Positions 18,908 to 28,254 of a stretch of 64,000 nt of DNA are shown in pieces. The stretch's first letter is position 1; each line of letters opens with the position of its first letter. Source of the DNA: an uncultured Acidimicrobiales bacterium (GTDB taxonomy: Bacteria > Actinomycetota > Acidimicrobiia > Acidimicrobiales > Hopanoidiivorantaceae); contig OY282367.1 in assembly GCA_958295755.1 (NCBI GenBank), forward strand, positions 454,294 to 518,293, written 5' to 3'. The notes below the pieces were generated by a model. That model saw nothing but the letters and a program-made list of their open reading frames with translations, did not search any database and was not told the origin of the DNA. A program made the position numbers and the translations under genes.

Positions 18908-18990
18908 TTGGCATACCTCCAGTGGTATCTGGTTCGCTTAGGTTCGCTCAGGCTGGGGAGGATAATAGCTCAGGCTAAGGAGGATTGAGG
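18832..18990. repeat. Direct repeat copy B (partner of 16001-16157)
   Basis: This is the same 5'-end and upstream sequence as copy A, with a short tandem duplication (GGTTCGCTTAGGTTCGCTCA) inside. Its outer edge runs into the last codons of the HEPN-like gene at 18970. Confidence 0.8.
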
Positions 18991-19689
18991 TTGGGGAGGA
19001 TAATATAGGGTGCCCCAGTCGATGTCTTCGGGCCTAGACATCATGATATTGATGAAGATCGGAACAAGGAAATAGAGGATAGCTGCTCCGTCCCTGACGG
19101 CATCTCGGTTCATAGAGCCGTTCCATGTTGCGCCACCGTGGACGAGTTGGTTGCGAAGGGTGTAGAGACGACTGAACAGAACTGACAGTACTGTCTTTGT
19201 GTCTTCTCTCGCTAAGGCACTATTGACCATGCGCTTGTCTCGGTTGAACCACTTCTCCCAATCTTCAAAGCCAGGCGCATTATTGGCATGTTGCCAGAAA
19301 GGGTGGAATAGATATTCGTAGGTCAGAAGCAGGCGGATAGGGCCTTTGAATTTATCCCAGATGGCGTTATAGATCATGCCCAGCCTGTCAAGCCTGAGAA
19401 GTTTATCAAAATACGCCTCGAACTCTGTGCGCTCCTTGACGTCTCTGCTTCCTATCTCTGAGGCGTAGGCAGAGTTGAATGCTATCCACAGAAAAATAAA
19501 GGCTGCATCTGGATCGCCGTCATTAGGGTTGTTGGGGTCATACTCCATTTCAGCGCGTCTGACCCAGCTGATGGCACGATATGTGCGTAGGGCTAGTGGC
19601 GTAAACGGGCCGTCATCATGACTCCATAGCGAGTTGTGCATTTCTGTCAAGCTCACAGAAGACAACACCTTGTTAGATACTCTTGTCAT
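18970..19689 (-). CDS. HEPN-like protein with RNxxxH motif
   Basis: I place the start at 19689 (MTRVSNKVLSS), preceded by GAGAAAGG at good spacing; an upstream ATG at 19734 has no such site. The 239-residue protein is helical, with a W-rich N-terminus (SWVRRAEMEYD, then FIFLWIAFNSAY). Near residues 178-183 it has LRNQLVH, the Rx4-6H motif of HEPN RNases, followed by a GGATWNGSMNRD loop common in HEPN proteins annotated as Apea-like. HEPN proteins are frequent toxins or effectors of abortive infection. No MNT nucleotidyltransferase is adjacent. It lies divergently from the XRE-ImmA/IrrE gene, sharing a 112-base promoter region. RNase function is inferred from the motif only. Confidence 0.65.
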   Translation of the reverse strand: MTRVSNKVLSSVSLTEMHNSLWSHDDGPFTPLALRTYRAISWVRRAEMEYDPNNPNDGDPDAAFIFLWIAFNSAYASEIGSRDVKERTEFEAYFDKLLRLDRLGMIYNAIWDKFKGPIRLLLTYEYLFHPFWQHANNAPGFEDWEKWFNRDKRMVNSALAREDTKTVLSVLFSRLYTLRNQLVHGGATWNGSMNRDAVRDGAAILYFLVPIFINIMMSRPEDIDWGTLYYPPQPQSSLA

Positions 19690-19761
19690 GGGATGGCCTT
19701 TCTCGCAGAGTTGGGAATTTAGTCTCTTTTGCATGTTTTACTTGACTCATCCAGTATATAG

Positions 19762-19802
19762 TTGTTACGAAGAATAGCGGTTATGCTATAATCTGGTAAC
19801 AA
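19762..19802 (+). promoter_or_regulatory. extended -10 promoter framed by a 7-bp inverted repeat
   Basis: TATAAT at 19787-19792 is preceded by TATGC (extended -10). Perfect inverted arms TTGTTAC (19762-19768) and GTAACAA (19796-19802) surround it. The ATG at 19802 is only about ten bases downstream of the -10 box, so the message may be leaderless. The arms could be the operator for the XRE protein encoded downstream. Confidence 0.55.
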
Positions 19803-21103
19803 TGAGGCATACAATGGACAACCTACCAGCAGCTCTCGAGCGAGCTCGTGAGCGAGCACATTATTCACAAGAAGAAGCGGCATCTGCCCTAGGTGTGAGC
19901 CGTGCCATGATTTCGTACTGGGAGTCTGGCAAGAGAAATCCTAACGACCGCCAGCTCGGTGCTCTCGCCAGCATATATGGAATTGAACTGATCGATCTGC
20001 TCTCAGGTCGGGATACCGAGTCTGTTGGGGCAGACCTTGCGGGTATGATGCTTCGCAGCGGTAGAGATATAGACATAGAGGCTCATCATGGGATCCGAGA
20101 GTTTGATAAGTTCCTCAGTCGTTATGTTGAGCTAGCTGGATTTCTCGGAGAGTCGCTCAACGGGCTTTCTCAGAGTCCGTATATTTCAAGAAGCGATTTT
20201 ACGAAGCGAGAGGATGCTCGCCGAAAGGCTGAAGAAGTACGGGCGCATCTTCGTCTGGGTGTCGGGCCAATTTTGGATGTGGACGCTATATGTGAGAGGC
20301 TGGGGATTACGCTATATCGCTCTCCGATGGGCTTTGATTTGGGAAGGGTGCCTTCTGGCGCATTTTTGCATCATCCTGAAGTCGGCTTCTCTATCCTTGT
20401 CAATCTCGATATGACGCCTGGTCGTCGCAGGTTCACCGTGGCTCACGAGTTGGCTCACGCATTGTTCCATAGCGACAAGAATCGCTTTGTGATCTCACAG
20501 GGCAGAGGTCTGATGGAACGCTTTGCCGATGATTTTGCTGCCGAGTTTCTTATGCCGGCAGAAGGCGTCCGTCGGTTTATGGAAGACATTGGTCTGCCAT
20601 CTAAGATTGAGGAAGCTGCCGAAGCCATCCACATACAGCGGTATTTCAATGTTTCTTGGGCAATGGCATTGGTTCAGTTGCGCCGCATTGGGGTGATGAC
20701 AAACGAGACCTTCCGAACGCTGAGACACGAAGTGAGACCGGTGATATTAGCCAGTTCTTTGGGATACACTATTGGCCCTGAAGAGTGCGAACAAACTCCA
20801 AGTCTTTGGCGCACTAATAGGTTTCCGAGGTCGTTTCTTCGTATGTTGCGCAAGGCAGTGAAGGAGGATGTGATGTCGATTCCGTCTGCTGCTTCGTTTG
20901 CGGGGCTTACGATACCTGACATTACTGAGATTTTGGAAGAGGGGACTCATGTGGCGGATCAAGCTGAGCATGGCTCAGATGAACAGATGCCACCGTTTAG
21001 CTTTGCTTTGGATACCAGCACATTGATGAAGCTCTCACGGCTGGGGAAAATTCCTAAGCCAGAAACTGAATTCAGAGAGTTTGAGGTAACAGGTGTCTTT
21101 TGA
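19802..21103 (+). CDS. XRE-family regulator fused to ImmA/IrrE-type metallopeptidase
   Basis: The 433-residue product has a Cro/C1-type helix-turn-helix at about residues 10-65 (SQEEAASALGVSRAMISYWESGKRNP) and a zinc peptidase domain with HELAHALFH at 215-223, including HExxH. This is the COG2856 arrangement seen in phage ImmA, IrrE/PprI and in toxin-antitoxin loci, where the protein represses its own operon and is inactivated or cleaves a regulator on stress. The stop overlaps the start of the PIN-like gene by 11 bases, and GAGG in its last codons serves as that gene's ribosome site. An alternative start at 19814 would remove four residues. Confidence 0.87.
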   Translation: MRHTMDNLPAALERARERAHYSQEEAASALGVSRAMISYWESGKRNPNDRQLGALASIYGIELIDLLSGRDTESVGADLAGMMLRSGRDIDIEAHHGIREFDKFLSRYVELAGFLGESLNGLSQSPYISRSDFTKREDARRKAEEVRAHLRLGVGPILDVDAICERLGITLYRSPMGFDLGRVPSGAFLHHPEVGFSILVNLDMTPGRRRFTVAHELAHALFHSDKNRFVISQGRGLMERFADDFAAEFLMPAEGVRRFMEDIGLPSKIEEAAEAIHIQRYFNVSWAMALVQLRRIGVMTNETFRTLRHEVRPVILASSLGYTIGPEECEQTPSLWRTNRFPRSFLRMLRKAVKEDVMSIPSAASFAGLTIPDITEILEEGTHVADQAEHGSDEQMPPFSFALDTSTLMKLSRLGKIPKPETEFREFEVTGVF

Positions 21104-21731
21104 GGGAGAACATATAACCGACACTTCGTTTCTGCTCTACTTTTTATTGGCTGACTCATTTGATCTGCTGGGGAATTTGCTTGGTAGCCCTGTTCAAGTA
21201 CCCATAGATGTCTATGACCCTGAAGATATTCAAACGCAAGAGGAAAGTGCTCCTCCCGAAGATTTACTCTCAGAGATGAGAGGAGCAATTAAGTACTATG
21301 AGCACGAGGCAGAACAAGGAGGCTCGACCGAAGATCTGAGGCGACTTCTTCAAATCGATACTCTTTACAAAAATGGCATTATTCGTCCTATCGAGATGAG
21401 CCAGGCAGAGCGATTTGTGGCTAGTCAGCTAAGAAGTGTCAGAGAAGCTGGCCAATACGGAATCAAGGCAGTCCTCGGGGCAGGCGAGGCAGCGTGTGTG
21501 GCAATCGCAAATAACCGAGGTTGGGTTATCGCAACCGATGACACTGACGCGCTTAAGGTGATGGATTTTCTCCACGGTGGTCGCACATATCGCTATGAGC
21601 GAATCCGGAAGCTACTTATAAGGGCGGCAGATGATGGGTTCATAACAATGTCCAAAGCAAACATACTTCACGAGATCATGACGACAAAGGGCTTTTGGGA
21701 CAGGGAGCTTCCGTTTCCTGAGACTGTATGA
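21093..21731 (+). CDS. PIN-like putative toxin coupled to the XRE-ImmA/IrrE protein
   Basis: The 212-residue product, from a GTG start, has PIN-type acidic positions: ITDTSFLLYFL at the N-terminus, GAGEAACVAIA in the centre and VIATDDTDALKV near the C-terminus. This matches the fold of predicted PIN nucleases in DUF3368-like and related families. The pairing of an XRE/COG2856 protein with a downstream PIN-like protein is a recurrent stress or toxin-antitoxin module; the 11-base overlap supports joint expression. RNase activity and toxicity are inference. Confidence 0.68.
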   Translation: MSFEGEHITDTSFLLYFLLADSFDLLGNLLGSPVQVPIDVYDPEDIQTQEESAPPEDLLSEMRGAIKYYEHEAEQGGSTEDLRRLLQIDTLYKNGIIRPIEMSQAERFVASQLRSVREAGQYGIKAVLGAGEAACVAIANNRGWVIATDDTDALKVMDFLHGGRTYRYERIRKLLIRAADDGFITMSKANILHEIMTTKGFWDRELPFPETV

Positions 21732-21869
21732 GCATGTAATCCTTGTCTCGCGCAGCGTGGTTGTCTAGCGGTTTCAGCCTTAGATGTCGGTAAGAATTGG
21801 GTAAAATTATAGGTGCTGTGGGGGTGGGTTGGGGGATGGTCATCACACCACCTTTGTATGATTGCTGGT

Positions 21870-23510
21870 ATGAAGATACGATTCGCTACTTTCGTCTTGG
21901 GTGCTCTGTTGCTCGCTGCTTGCGGTGGTGGTAACAGCTCTGACGGCAGTGCAGGCACTATTGCTCCAGTATCTCAAAGCTCAGTTGTGCCGACTAGTTC
22001 GGTTGCTCCGACTAGCTCGGTTGTGCCAACAGCCTTGCCCGCAACTTTGGAAAGCACCGAGCCACCCTCTGAGAGTTCGGTGCCAACCAGTAGCACTTCG
22101 TCAGAGACATCTCTACCAGCTTCGGGGTCGAGCGATCCCACACCTTCTTCCGTGTCGGAGTCTGATTCCGAGACCAGCCAGCCCACGGTCGACCTCACAG
22201 CTCTCTATAAAGACGAGATCGATGAGATGATCAGGGTAACCGAGCGGATTCGTGGGTTGAAGTTTCTCACGCCTCCCAAAGTCATTTTGTTGGATCAAGA
22301 GAGTTTCACCGAAAGAATGTCCGGCGGATCGGATGAGGAATTCTTTGAAGACATTGAAGCTGAGGAAGCTATGTATAAATTGCTTGGGCTGATAGAGCCG
22401 GATGCTTCACTCAGGCAGATATATACCGGAAGGTCCGGTTCTGGCGTGAGGGGCTTCTATGACTCCGCAGAGGAAGAGGTGGTTGTGCCGATACGGGGAA
22501 CTGGTATCGGCATCGATGAACGCTTGACACTTGTCCATGAACTCACGCATGTTCTGACCGACCAACATTTCAATTATGCAGAAAAATCAAATGAATTAGT
22601 GAGAAACAACGACACCGAAGGAATTTTTGCTTTATCAGCCATGATAGAAGGCGATGCCGTAGAGGTGCAGAAACGGTACTTTGATGAAGAAGTGACCGAG
22701 GAGGAGCTAGCACAGCTTAATGAACCCCAGCCTGCGCCAAGCAATCCTCCTGATGCGTCAAATACTGATGCACCAAGTGAGAGATCAGACTCAGGTGGAC
22801 TCTCAGGCAACTTTAGAATTCCACAGTTCCTAGGCGACCAATTTTCGTTTCCATATGGATACGGGAGCAATTTCCTGCGCTCTCTGGTCGGCCGAGATGC
22901 AACAGATATAGATCCGCTGAACGATGAAGATTTTCAGAAGATAAATCAGGCTTATTTAAACCCGCCTGTCTCAACTGAGCAAATCTACTTTTCAAAGAAA
23001 TATCCCTTGGATACGCCCTTGGATGTAGATCATCGAATAGCCGATCTACCCGACTATGAGCTGGTGGAAACGAACACATGGGGTGCTTCTAGCTTGGCAA
23101 CGATGTTTGATCAAGTGCTGAACTATCGATTTCCAGATTCGTCTATCCCAGCAGAGGAGCTAACTCCTACTGCCATTTTGTTATTGTCTCCCAACAGACC
23201 TGCTGTGAAAGGCTGGGGAGGCGACCGTTATTCTCTGTGGTTCAACGGTAGCGATGTGGCGTTTGTGATGACTTACCGCGGCGATGAAGCCTCAGATGCC
23301 GAGGAGCTGTCGGAGGCACTGCAAAAGTATATTTCTACGGGTATGAATGTTGGCGAGGCTGAAGTCTCTGGCGATACTGTTACATGGAGCAGCACAGAAG
23401 ATGGCGAAGATTTTGCCTGGCTGTCGGTTGAGGGCGACACTTTGAGGTTCGTGGCTACCTCAGACCCAGCAGTTGGCGCAAAGCTAGTTGCCTTCTATGA
23501 AGCTGCTTGA
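21870..23510 (+). CDS. Lipoprotein with HExxH metallopeptidase domain, tandem copy 1
   Basis: The start is set at 21870 (MKIRFATF) because it gives a clean lipoprotein signal: a short basic n-region, a hydrophobic core and the lipobox LLAAC. A Ser/Thr/Pro/Val-rich linker of about 85 residues follows, typical of anchored actinobacterial lipoproteins. The domain after it contains VHELTHVLTDQHF with HExxH at 223-227 and, about 40 residues on, MIEGDAVE, a likely third zinc ligand (gluzincin style). The family is common in Acidimicrobiia-like genomes but its substrate is unknown. The gene and its upstream region are duplicated at 23631-25253, with the last 150 codons almost identical. Confidence 0.78.
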   Translation: MKIRFATFVLGALLLAACGGGNSSDGSAGTIAPVSQSSVVPTSSVAPTSSVVPTALPATLESTEPPSESSVPTSSTSSETSLPASGSSDPTPSSVSESDSETSQPTVDLTALYKDEIDEMIRVTERIRGLKFLTPPKVILLDQESFTERMSGGSDEEFFEDIEAEEAMYKLLGLIEPDASLRQIYTGRSGSGVRGFYDSAEEEVVVPIRGTGIGIDERLTLVHELTHVLTDQHFNYAEKSNELVRNNDTEGIFALSAMIEGDAVEVQKRYFDEEVTEEELAQLNEPQPAPSNPPDASNTDAPSERSDSGGLSGNFRIPQFLGDQFSFPYGYGSNFLRSLVGRDATDIDPLNDEDFQKINQAYLNPPVSTEQIYFSKKYPLDTPLDVDHRIADLPDYELVETNTWGASSLATMFDQVLNYRFPDSSIPAEELTPTAILLLSPNRPAVKGWGGDRYSLWFNGSDVAFVMTYRGDEASDAEELSEALQKYISTGMNVGEAEVSGDTVTWSSTEDGEDFAWLSVEGDTLRFVATSDPAVGAKLVAFYEAA

Positions 23511-23630
23511 GTTGCGTTGTTTTCGCCTAGAAGTTGCGTTGTTTTCGCCCAGTAAGAATTGGGTAAAATTCAGGTGCTGTGGGGGCGATTTGAGTAATGG
23601 TCATCATAACCCCTTTGTATGATTGCTGAT

Positions 23631-25253
23631 ATGAAGACACGATTAGCTACTTTCATCTTTGCTACTTTCGCCTTGATTGCTCTGTTGCTCGCTGCCTGCG
23701 GTGGTGGTAACAGCTCTGGCAGTGCAGGCACTATTGCTCCTTTATCTCAAAGCTCTGTTGCGCCGACTAACTCGGTTGCGCCAACAGCCTTGCCCACAAG
23801 TTCGGAAAGCACCGAGCCACCCTCAGAGAGTTCGGTGCCAACTTCGTCAGTGCCATCACAACCCGAGTCAAGCGATCCCACAGACGGTTCTGCTTCAGAG
23901 GCTGATTCCACTTCCGAGACCAGCCAACCCACGGCCGACCTAACAGCCCTCTATAAAGACGAGGTAGATGATCTGATCAGCGAAACTGAGCAGATTCGTG
24001 GGTTGAAGTTCCTCACGCCTCCCAAAGTCATTTTGTTGGATAGAGAGAGTTTCACCGAAAGGGTGGTTAGTGGACTGGATGCTGTATTCTTTGAAGACGT
24101 CGAAGCTGAGGATGCTATGTATAAATTGCTTGGGTTGATGAAGCCGGATGCTTCACTCAGGCAGATATTTACCGAAATATTCAGTTCTGGCGTGACGGGT
24201 TACTATGACTCCGAAGAGAAAGAGTTGGTTGTGCCGATACGGGGAGATGCGGAAACTGGCATTGGGCTAGACGAACGCATGGCACTTGTCCATGAACTCA
24301 CGCATGCTCTTACTGACCAGCATTTCAATTTTGAAGAGAAATCAAACGAATTAGAGGACAACAATGACACCGATGGAATTTTTGCTTTATCAGCTGTAAT
24401 AGAAGGCGATGCAGTAGAGACAGAGAAACGCTACTTTGCCGAAGTGCTGACAGACGAGGAACGAGCTAAACTTACCGGACCTCAATCTGCTATAAGCAAT
24501 GCTCCTGATGCGCCAAATACCGAGGCACCGAACGGGAACTCAGACTCAGGCGACTCTGAAATTCCACAGTTCCTAGGCGACCAATTTTCGTTTCCATATG
24601 GATACGGGAGCATTTTTTTGCGCACTCTGGTTGGCAGAGATGCTACAGATTTAAATCCGCTGAACGATGAAGATTTTCAGAAGATAAATCAGGCTTATTT
24701 AAACCCGCCTGTCTCAACTGAGCAAGTCTACTTCCCAAAGAAATACTCCTTGGAGACGCCCTTGGATGTGGATCATCCCGTAGCCGATCTACCCGACTAT
24801 GAGCTGGTGGAAACGAACACATGGGGTGCTTCTACTTTGGCAACGATGTTTGATCAAGTGTTGGACTATGAATGGCCAGAATCGTTTGCCACAGCAAAGG
24901 AGTTAACTCAGGCGGACTTTTTGTTGGTGTCTCCGGGCAGACCTGCTGTGGAAGGCTGGGGAGGCGACCGTTATTCTCTGTGGTTCAACGGTAGCGATAC
25001 GGCGTTTGTGATGACTTACCGCGGCGATGAAGCCTCAGATGCTAAAGAACTATCGGAGGCACTGCAAAAGTATATTTCTACGGGTATGAATGTCGGCGAG
25101 CCTGAAGTCTCTGGCGATACTGTTACATGGAGCAGCACAGAAGATGGCGAAGATTTTGCCTGGCTGTCAGTTGAGGGCGACACTCTGAGGTTCGTGGCTG
25201 CCTCAGACCCAGCAGTTGGCGCAAAGCTAGTTGCCTTCTATGAAGCTGCTTGA
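23631..25253 (+). CDS. Lipoprotein with HExxH metallopeptidase domain, tandem copy 2
   Basis: This paralogue of the preceding gene has the same plan: lipobox LLAAC, a Ser/Thr/Pro-rich spacer, HELTH at about 221-225, VIEGDAVE downstream and a nearly identical C-terminal domain (RYSLWFNGSD, then MTYRGDEASD). The signal peptide has an extra small repeat (FIFATFALIALLL). The upstream sequence with AAGAATTGGGTAAAATT and GGTGCTGTGGGGGCG repeats that of copy 1, showing that promoter and gene were duplicated as a unit. Divergence is concentrated in the linker and in the middle of the protein, which points to relaxed or diversifying change after duplication. It converges on the DUF4268 gene. Confidence 0.78.
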   Translation: MKTRLATFIFATFALIALLLAACGGGNSSGSAGTIAPLSQSSVAPTNSVAPTALPTSSESTEPPSESSVPTSSVPSQPESSDPTDGSASEADSTSETSQPTADLTALYKDEVDDLISETEQIRGLKFLTPPKVILLDRESFTERVVSGLDAVFFEDVEAEDAMYKLLGLMKPDASLRQIFTEIFSSGVTGYYDSEEKELVVPIRGDAETGIGLDERMALVHELTHALTDQHFNFEEKSNELEDNNDTDGIFALSAVIEGDAVETEKRYFAEVLTDEERAKLTGPQSAISNAPDAPNTEAPNGNSDSGDSEIPQFLGDQFSFPYGYGSIFLRTLVGRDATDLNPLNDEDFQKINQAYLNPPVSTEQVYFPKKYSLETPLDVDHPVADLPDYELVETNTWGASTLATMFDQVLDYEWPESFATAKELTQADFLLVSPGRPAVEGWGGDRYSLWFNGSDTAFVMTYRGDEASDAKELSEALQKYISTGMNVGEPEVSGDTVTWSSTEDGEDFAWLSVEGDTLRFVAASDPAVGAKLVAFYEAA

Positions 25254-25322
25254 GCTGCGCTGTTTTCGTCTTGCTGGAAATACTAAACAGGGTGCTGTTG
25301 TCTAGTCCAGTCAATGGCTGTC

Positions 25323-26369
25323 TTAGGCGAATTCGTCTTCTTCCTCAGTGTCGTCAAGGTCTGGCTCGGCAGGTATGTAATCTTCGGCATTCAGATCTTT
25401 GATTCTGGGAGCGAAGACGCGATAATAAGCTTCTAATTCCTGGAATTGCCATTCAAGCAGTTCTGGCCAAGTGTCTTTGTTTTTGAGGTCGCAGTTTTCT
25501 TTCGTGGTTCCAAGATAGCGATAGTTGACTCCTGGCTTTTGATCCCATATAAGGGTCTTGCCCATTTCATTCTCTATCGCTTCTTTGTCTTTGAGGAGAA
25601 GAGCGAGATGAGCTTGGGCATCGGCACCTGAGAGCTCCAGCCCTGCTGAGATCAGGTTCTTTTTAATAGAATAATTTGCCATTAAAATGAAATTAGATTT
25701 TCCTATTGAGAAACTTTGCCAATGTTGAGTGAGCGGTTTTCTAGGACGAACATTGCCTTGTCTTTGTTGCATGAGTTTTTGTAGTTCTCCCCAGTAATCA
25801 ACTTGTAGTTGCTTGTAGGGTGTAAGTTCTACATTTAATTGCTGTCTTGCTCTTTTGGAAGTCGCAGTCCAATCATTTGGTTTAGAGACGATATTGAATT
25901 TCGGTGCCATAGGAGAGTCGCCTATTCGCCAAAGTTCAACCTCAATTCCAAAAAACCTGATTATATCATCGGTAATCTCGTTAAGCCAATCAAGTGCCTT
26001 GCGATGCTCATCAATGAACTGCCTAGCAATCCAGACGATAGTAACGGCATCTAGCCCAGCCGCATAGGTCATCAGTTGTCCGAGGTGTGTGTGGTCAGTG
26101 CGATTAAGCTGATTCTCAATCAAGATCCAATGGTCATCAGTTGAAGCTGTGTCCAGGCACAAGATGTCGGCTCGGAAAGGCCCAACTTGCTTTTCTTGAG
26201 CTTCAACTTCCAAGTCGATGCTGATTGCTTCGCCAAGCAAAGCGATATTGTCTTCGCTAGCTAGCCACGGCGTGAAATCCCCGTCTTCGGTCTCCCACGC
26301 TTCACGGAGATCGACTCTCTCAAGTCGTCCCATCGGTTCACTTGCAGATGCCACAGTTACTTCTTCCAT
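25323..26369 (-). CDS. DUF4268-type protein with PD-(D/E)XK-like N-terminal domain
   Basis: The 348-residue protein has at about residues 60-110 a nuclease-like core: VGPFRADILCLD, then WILIENQLNRTDHTHLGQLMTYAAGLDA. The second motif carries Glu-Asn-Gln, an ExQ variant of the (D/E)XK pair. This is the form found in the DUF4268 family of predicted restriction-like proteins. The C-terminal DUF4268-like half has WQSFSIGKSNF and WDQKPG. The last 15 residues are strongly acidic. No methylase is adjacent. The downstream substrate-binding lipoprotein on the same strand lies only 22 bases from its start and may be part of one transcript by chance rather than function. Confidence 0.7.
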   Translation of the reverse strand: MEEVTVASASEPMGRLERVDLREAWETEDGDFTPWLASEDNIALLGEAISIDLEVEAQEKQVGPFRADILCLDTASTDDHWILIENQLNRTDHTHLGQLMTYAAGLDAVTIVWIARQFIDEHRKALDWLNEITDDIIRFFGIEVELWRIGDSPMAPKFNIVSKPNDWTATSKRARQQLNVELTPYKQLQVDYWGELQKLMQQRQGNVRPRKPLTQHWQSFSIGKSNFILMANYSIKKNLISAGLELSGADAQAHLALLLKDKEAIENEMGKTLIWDQKPGVNYRYLGTTKENCDLKNKDTWPELLEWQFQELEAYYRVFAPRIKDLNAEDYIPAEPDLDDTEEEDEFA

Positions 26370-26391
26370 TTTGTCTTCTCATTGCCAGCCG

Positions 26392-28254
26392 CTACCGCCG
26401 CCAATCTCCGACGTTCCACAAGCTGGTGTCCCAGGCGTTTTCTCGTATCCCATTTAGGGAGTCCAAATGGGCAGAGACATTACCCCGATTCACCAAGGGG
26501 ATCACATAGTAGTTCTGGATGAGGATGTCGTTTAGTTGCTTTATCAGTTCTTCACGGCGGACGGGATCGGTAGTGGTAGATAGCTCGTCGTAGGTTGCTT
26601 CGTAGTTTTCATCGCAGATACGGGCTACGTTGTTGCCGCCCCAGGCGTCTTCACTGGAGGGGATATTCTCGCACGAGGCTAGCGACAAGGAACTTTGCGG
26701 ATCAACAGCGGTGCTGTTGGCATACATTTCTACATCGGCAAAAAATCGCTTGAACGAAGCCCCCGCAGCCTGCAACGGCTCGCCGCCGAAGAACACGCTA
26801 CCTTCCCAGTCGAGCAGCTCGGTCTCAATGCCGATCTCTCGCCACCAGCCTCTGATCAGATTTTGGGTTAGTTGGCGGATGTCGTTTGTGGATGTCTGAA
26901 AGGTGATTCTCAGAGGCATGCCGTTGTATTCACGGATGCCGTCGCCGTCGGTGTCTGTCACGCCGTTGTCATCAAGTAGTTTGTTGGCACCGGCGATGTC
27001 TTGGGTAAGGCAACTGTTATTGGCATCCGACACGAATCTAGGTGGTGTCGCCACGAGATTGCAGGTGGGGCGGCCTGCGAAGCCGTAGAACTGGTCGGAA
27101 ATTTCCTGTCGGTCGATAGCCATCGACATTGCCTGGGGTATCACTTTATTCGTGAATAGCGGATGTGGATTGGTGCCGCCGAGCCATTCGGAACGGTCTT
27201 CACCGAGGGTTTCGCTGGGGTTGGTTTGGTTCACCATTATGCGCTCCACACGACTGGCGAAAGAGTTAGCGAGACTACCCTTCCGCTCGCCGTCTGCGCC
27301 ACCGCCTTCCAACCCGCTCAAGGTCTGTGGGTCAACCTGCAGATTCCAGGCATAGTCGATCTCACCGTCTATCAACACCGAGATAGCAGCCTCTTCGGCT
27401 GAGCCTCCGCCTGTCATCACGATGCGGTCAAAGTATGGGCGGCTGCCGTGATAATGCGGGTTGCGCTCATATTCTGCGCTGATTTGCCCATCTTCGGCAT
27501 TCGGTGTGAGGCTTGTGATGCGATAAGGGCCGGTGCCTAGCGGCATGAAGTTTTCACTTTGGCAGGTTTGAGCATTGATGCCCATGCAATCGGCGAACTG
27601 GGCGCGACTGAGGATGCTCGAGTCGGTTGTTACGAACGGGGTGTAAGGATATGACTCTGGCTGGGTGAAAGTGATGACGACTGTGCGATCATCGGGGGCG
27701 GTGACCGATGCGATGTTGGAAAACTTATCGATGTTGGAACAGCCAGTGTCGGGAGTAATGCAGTATTCGTAGGTGAAGACGACATCATCGGCGGTCATCT
27801 TAGAGCCGTCTGACCATTTGAGATCGTCTTTCAGCTGCCAGGTGATGCTGGTGAGGTCGGCTGAGACGCCTCCGTTGGCGAGAGTTGGGATTTCAGTGGC
27901 CAACTTGGGGACGAGGATGCCGTCAGGGTCATAGTTGGCAAGCGGCTCAAGAGTGATAGCGGCTGCGTTGGTGTCTTTGGTGGCGTCGCTCAGATAAGTA
28001 TTAAGTAAAGACGGCGACTGCCAATAGCGCATGGTGAGAACTCGCTCTTCAGCATCGGAGCAAGAGACGAGGAGGACAGCCAGGAGGGTAACGGCGAGGG
28101 TTGCTAGAGTTATGGCGCGGTAGGTGCGTTTGCCGAGATGGTGTCTGGGAGTGCCTTTGCTGATCTGATTGTTAGTGAGAAGGTTAGGGTTGCCCTGTCG
28201 GTCGCTGCTGTGAGAGTGACTGAGCAGGTTGTTGTATTTTTTGAATTTAGACAT
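26392..28254 (-). CDS. Peptide/nickel-type ABC transporter substrate-binding lipoprotein
   Basis: The 620-residue product belongs to the solute-binding family 5 (SBP_bac_5): YWQSPSLLNTYLS, WQLKDDLKWSDGSKMTADDVVFTYEY and later VIPQAMSMAIDRQEI. A hydrophobic segment ends with LLVSC, a lipobox near residue 65; the n-region before it is unusually long (about 45 residues), so the true start may be internal although no better in-frame ATG is seen. Such proteins deliver oligopeptides or similar solutes to an ABC importer. No permease or ATPase genes are adjacent, so the partner transporter must be elsewhere. Confidence 0.88.
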   Translation of the reverse strand: MSKFKKYNNLLSHSHSSDRQGNPNLLTNNQISKGTPRHHLGKRTYRAITLATLAVTLLAVLLVSCSDAEERVLTMRYWQSPSLLNTYLSDATKDTNAAAITLEPLANYDPDGILVPKLATEIPTLANGGVSADLTSITWQLKDDLKWSDGSKMTADDVVFTYEYCITPDTGCSNIDKFSNIASVTAPDDRTVVITFTQPESYPYTPFVTTDSSILSRAQFADCMGINAQTCQSENFMPLGTGPYRITSLTPNAEDGQISAEYERNPHYHGSRPYFDRIVMTGGGSAEEAAISVLIDGEIDYAWNLQVDPQTLSGLEGGGADGERKGSLANSFASRVERIMVNQTNPSETLGEDRSEWLGGTNPHPLFTNKVIPQAMSMAIDRQEISDQFYGFAGRPTCNLVATPPRFVSDANNSCLTQDIAGANKLLDDNGVTDTDGDGIREYNGMPLRITFQTSTNDIRQLTQNLIRGWWREIGIETELLDWEGSVFFGGEPLQAAGASFKRFFADVEMYANSTAVDPQSSLSLASCENIPSSEDAWGGNNVARICDENYEATYDELSTTTDPVRREELIKQLNDILIQNYYVIPLVNRGNVSAHLDSLNGIRENAWDTSLWNVGDWRR

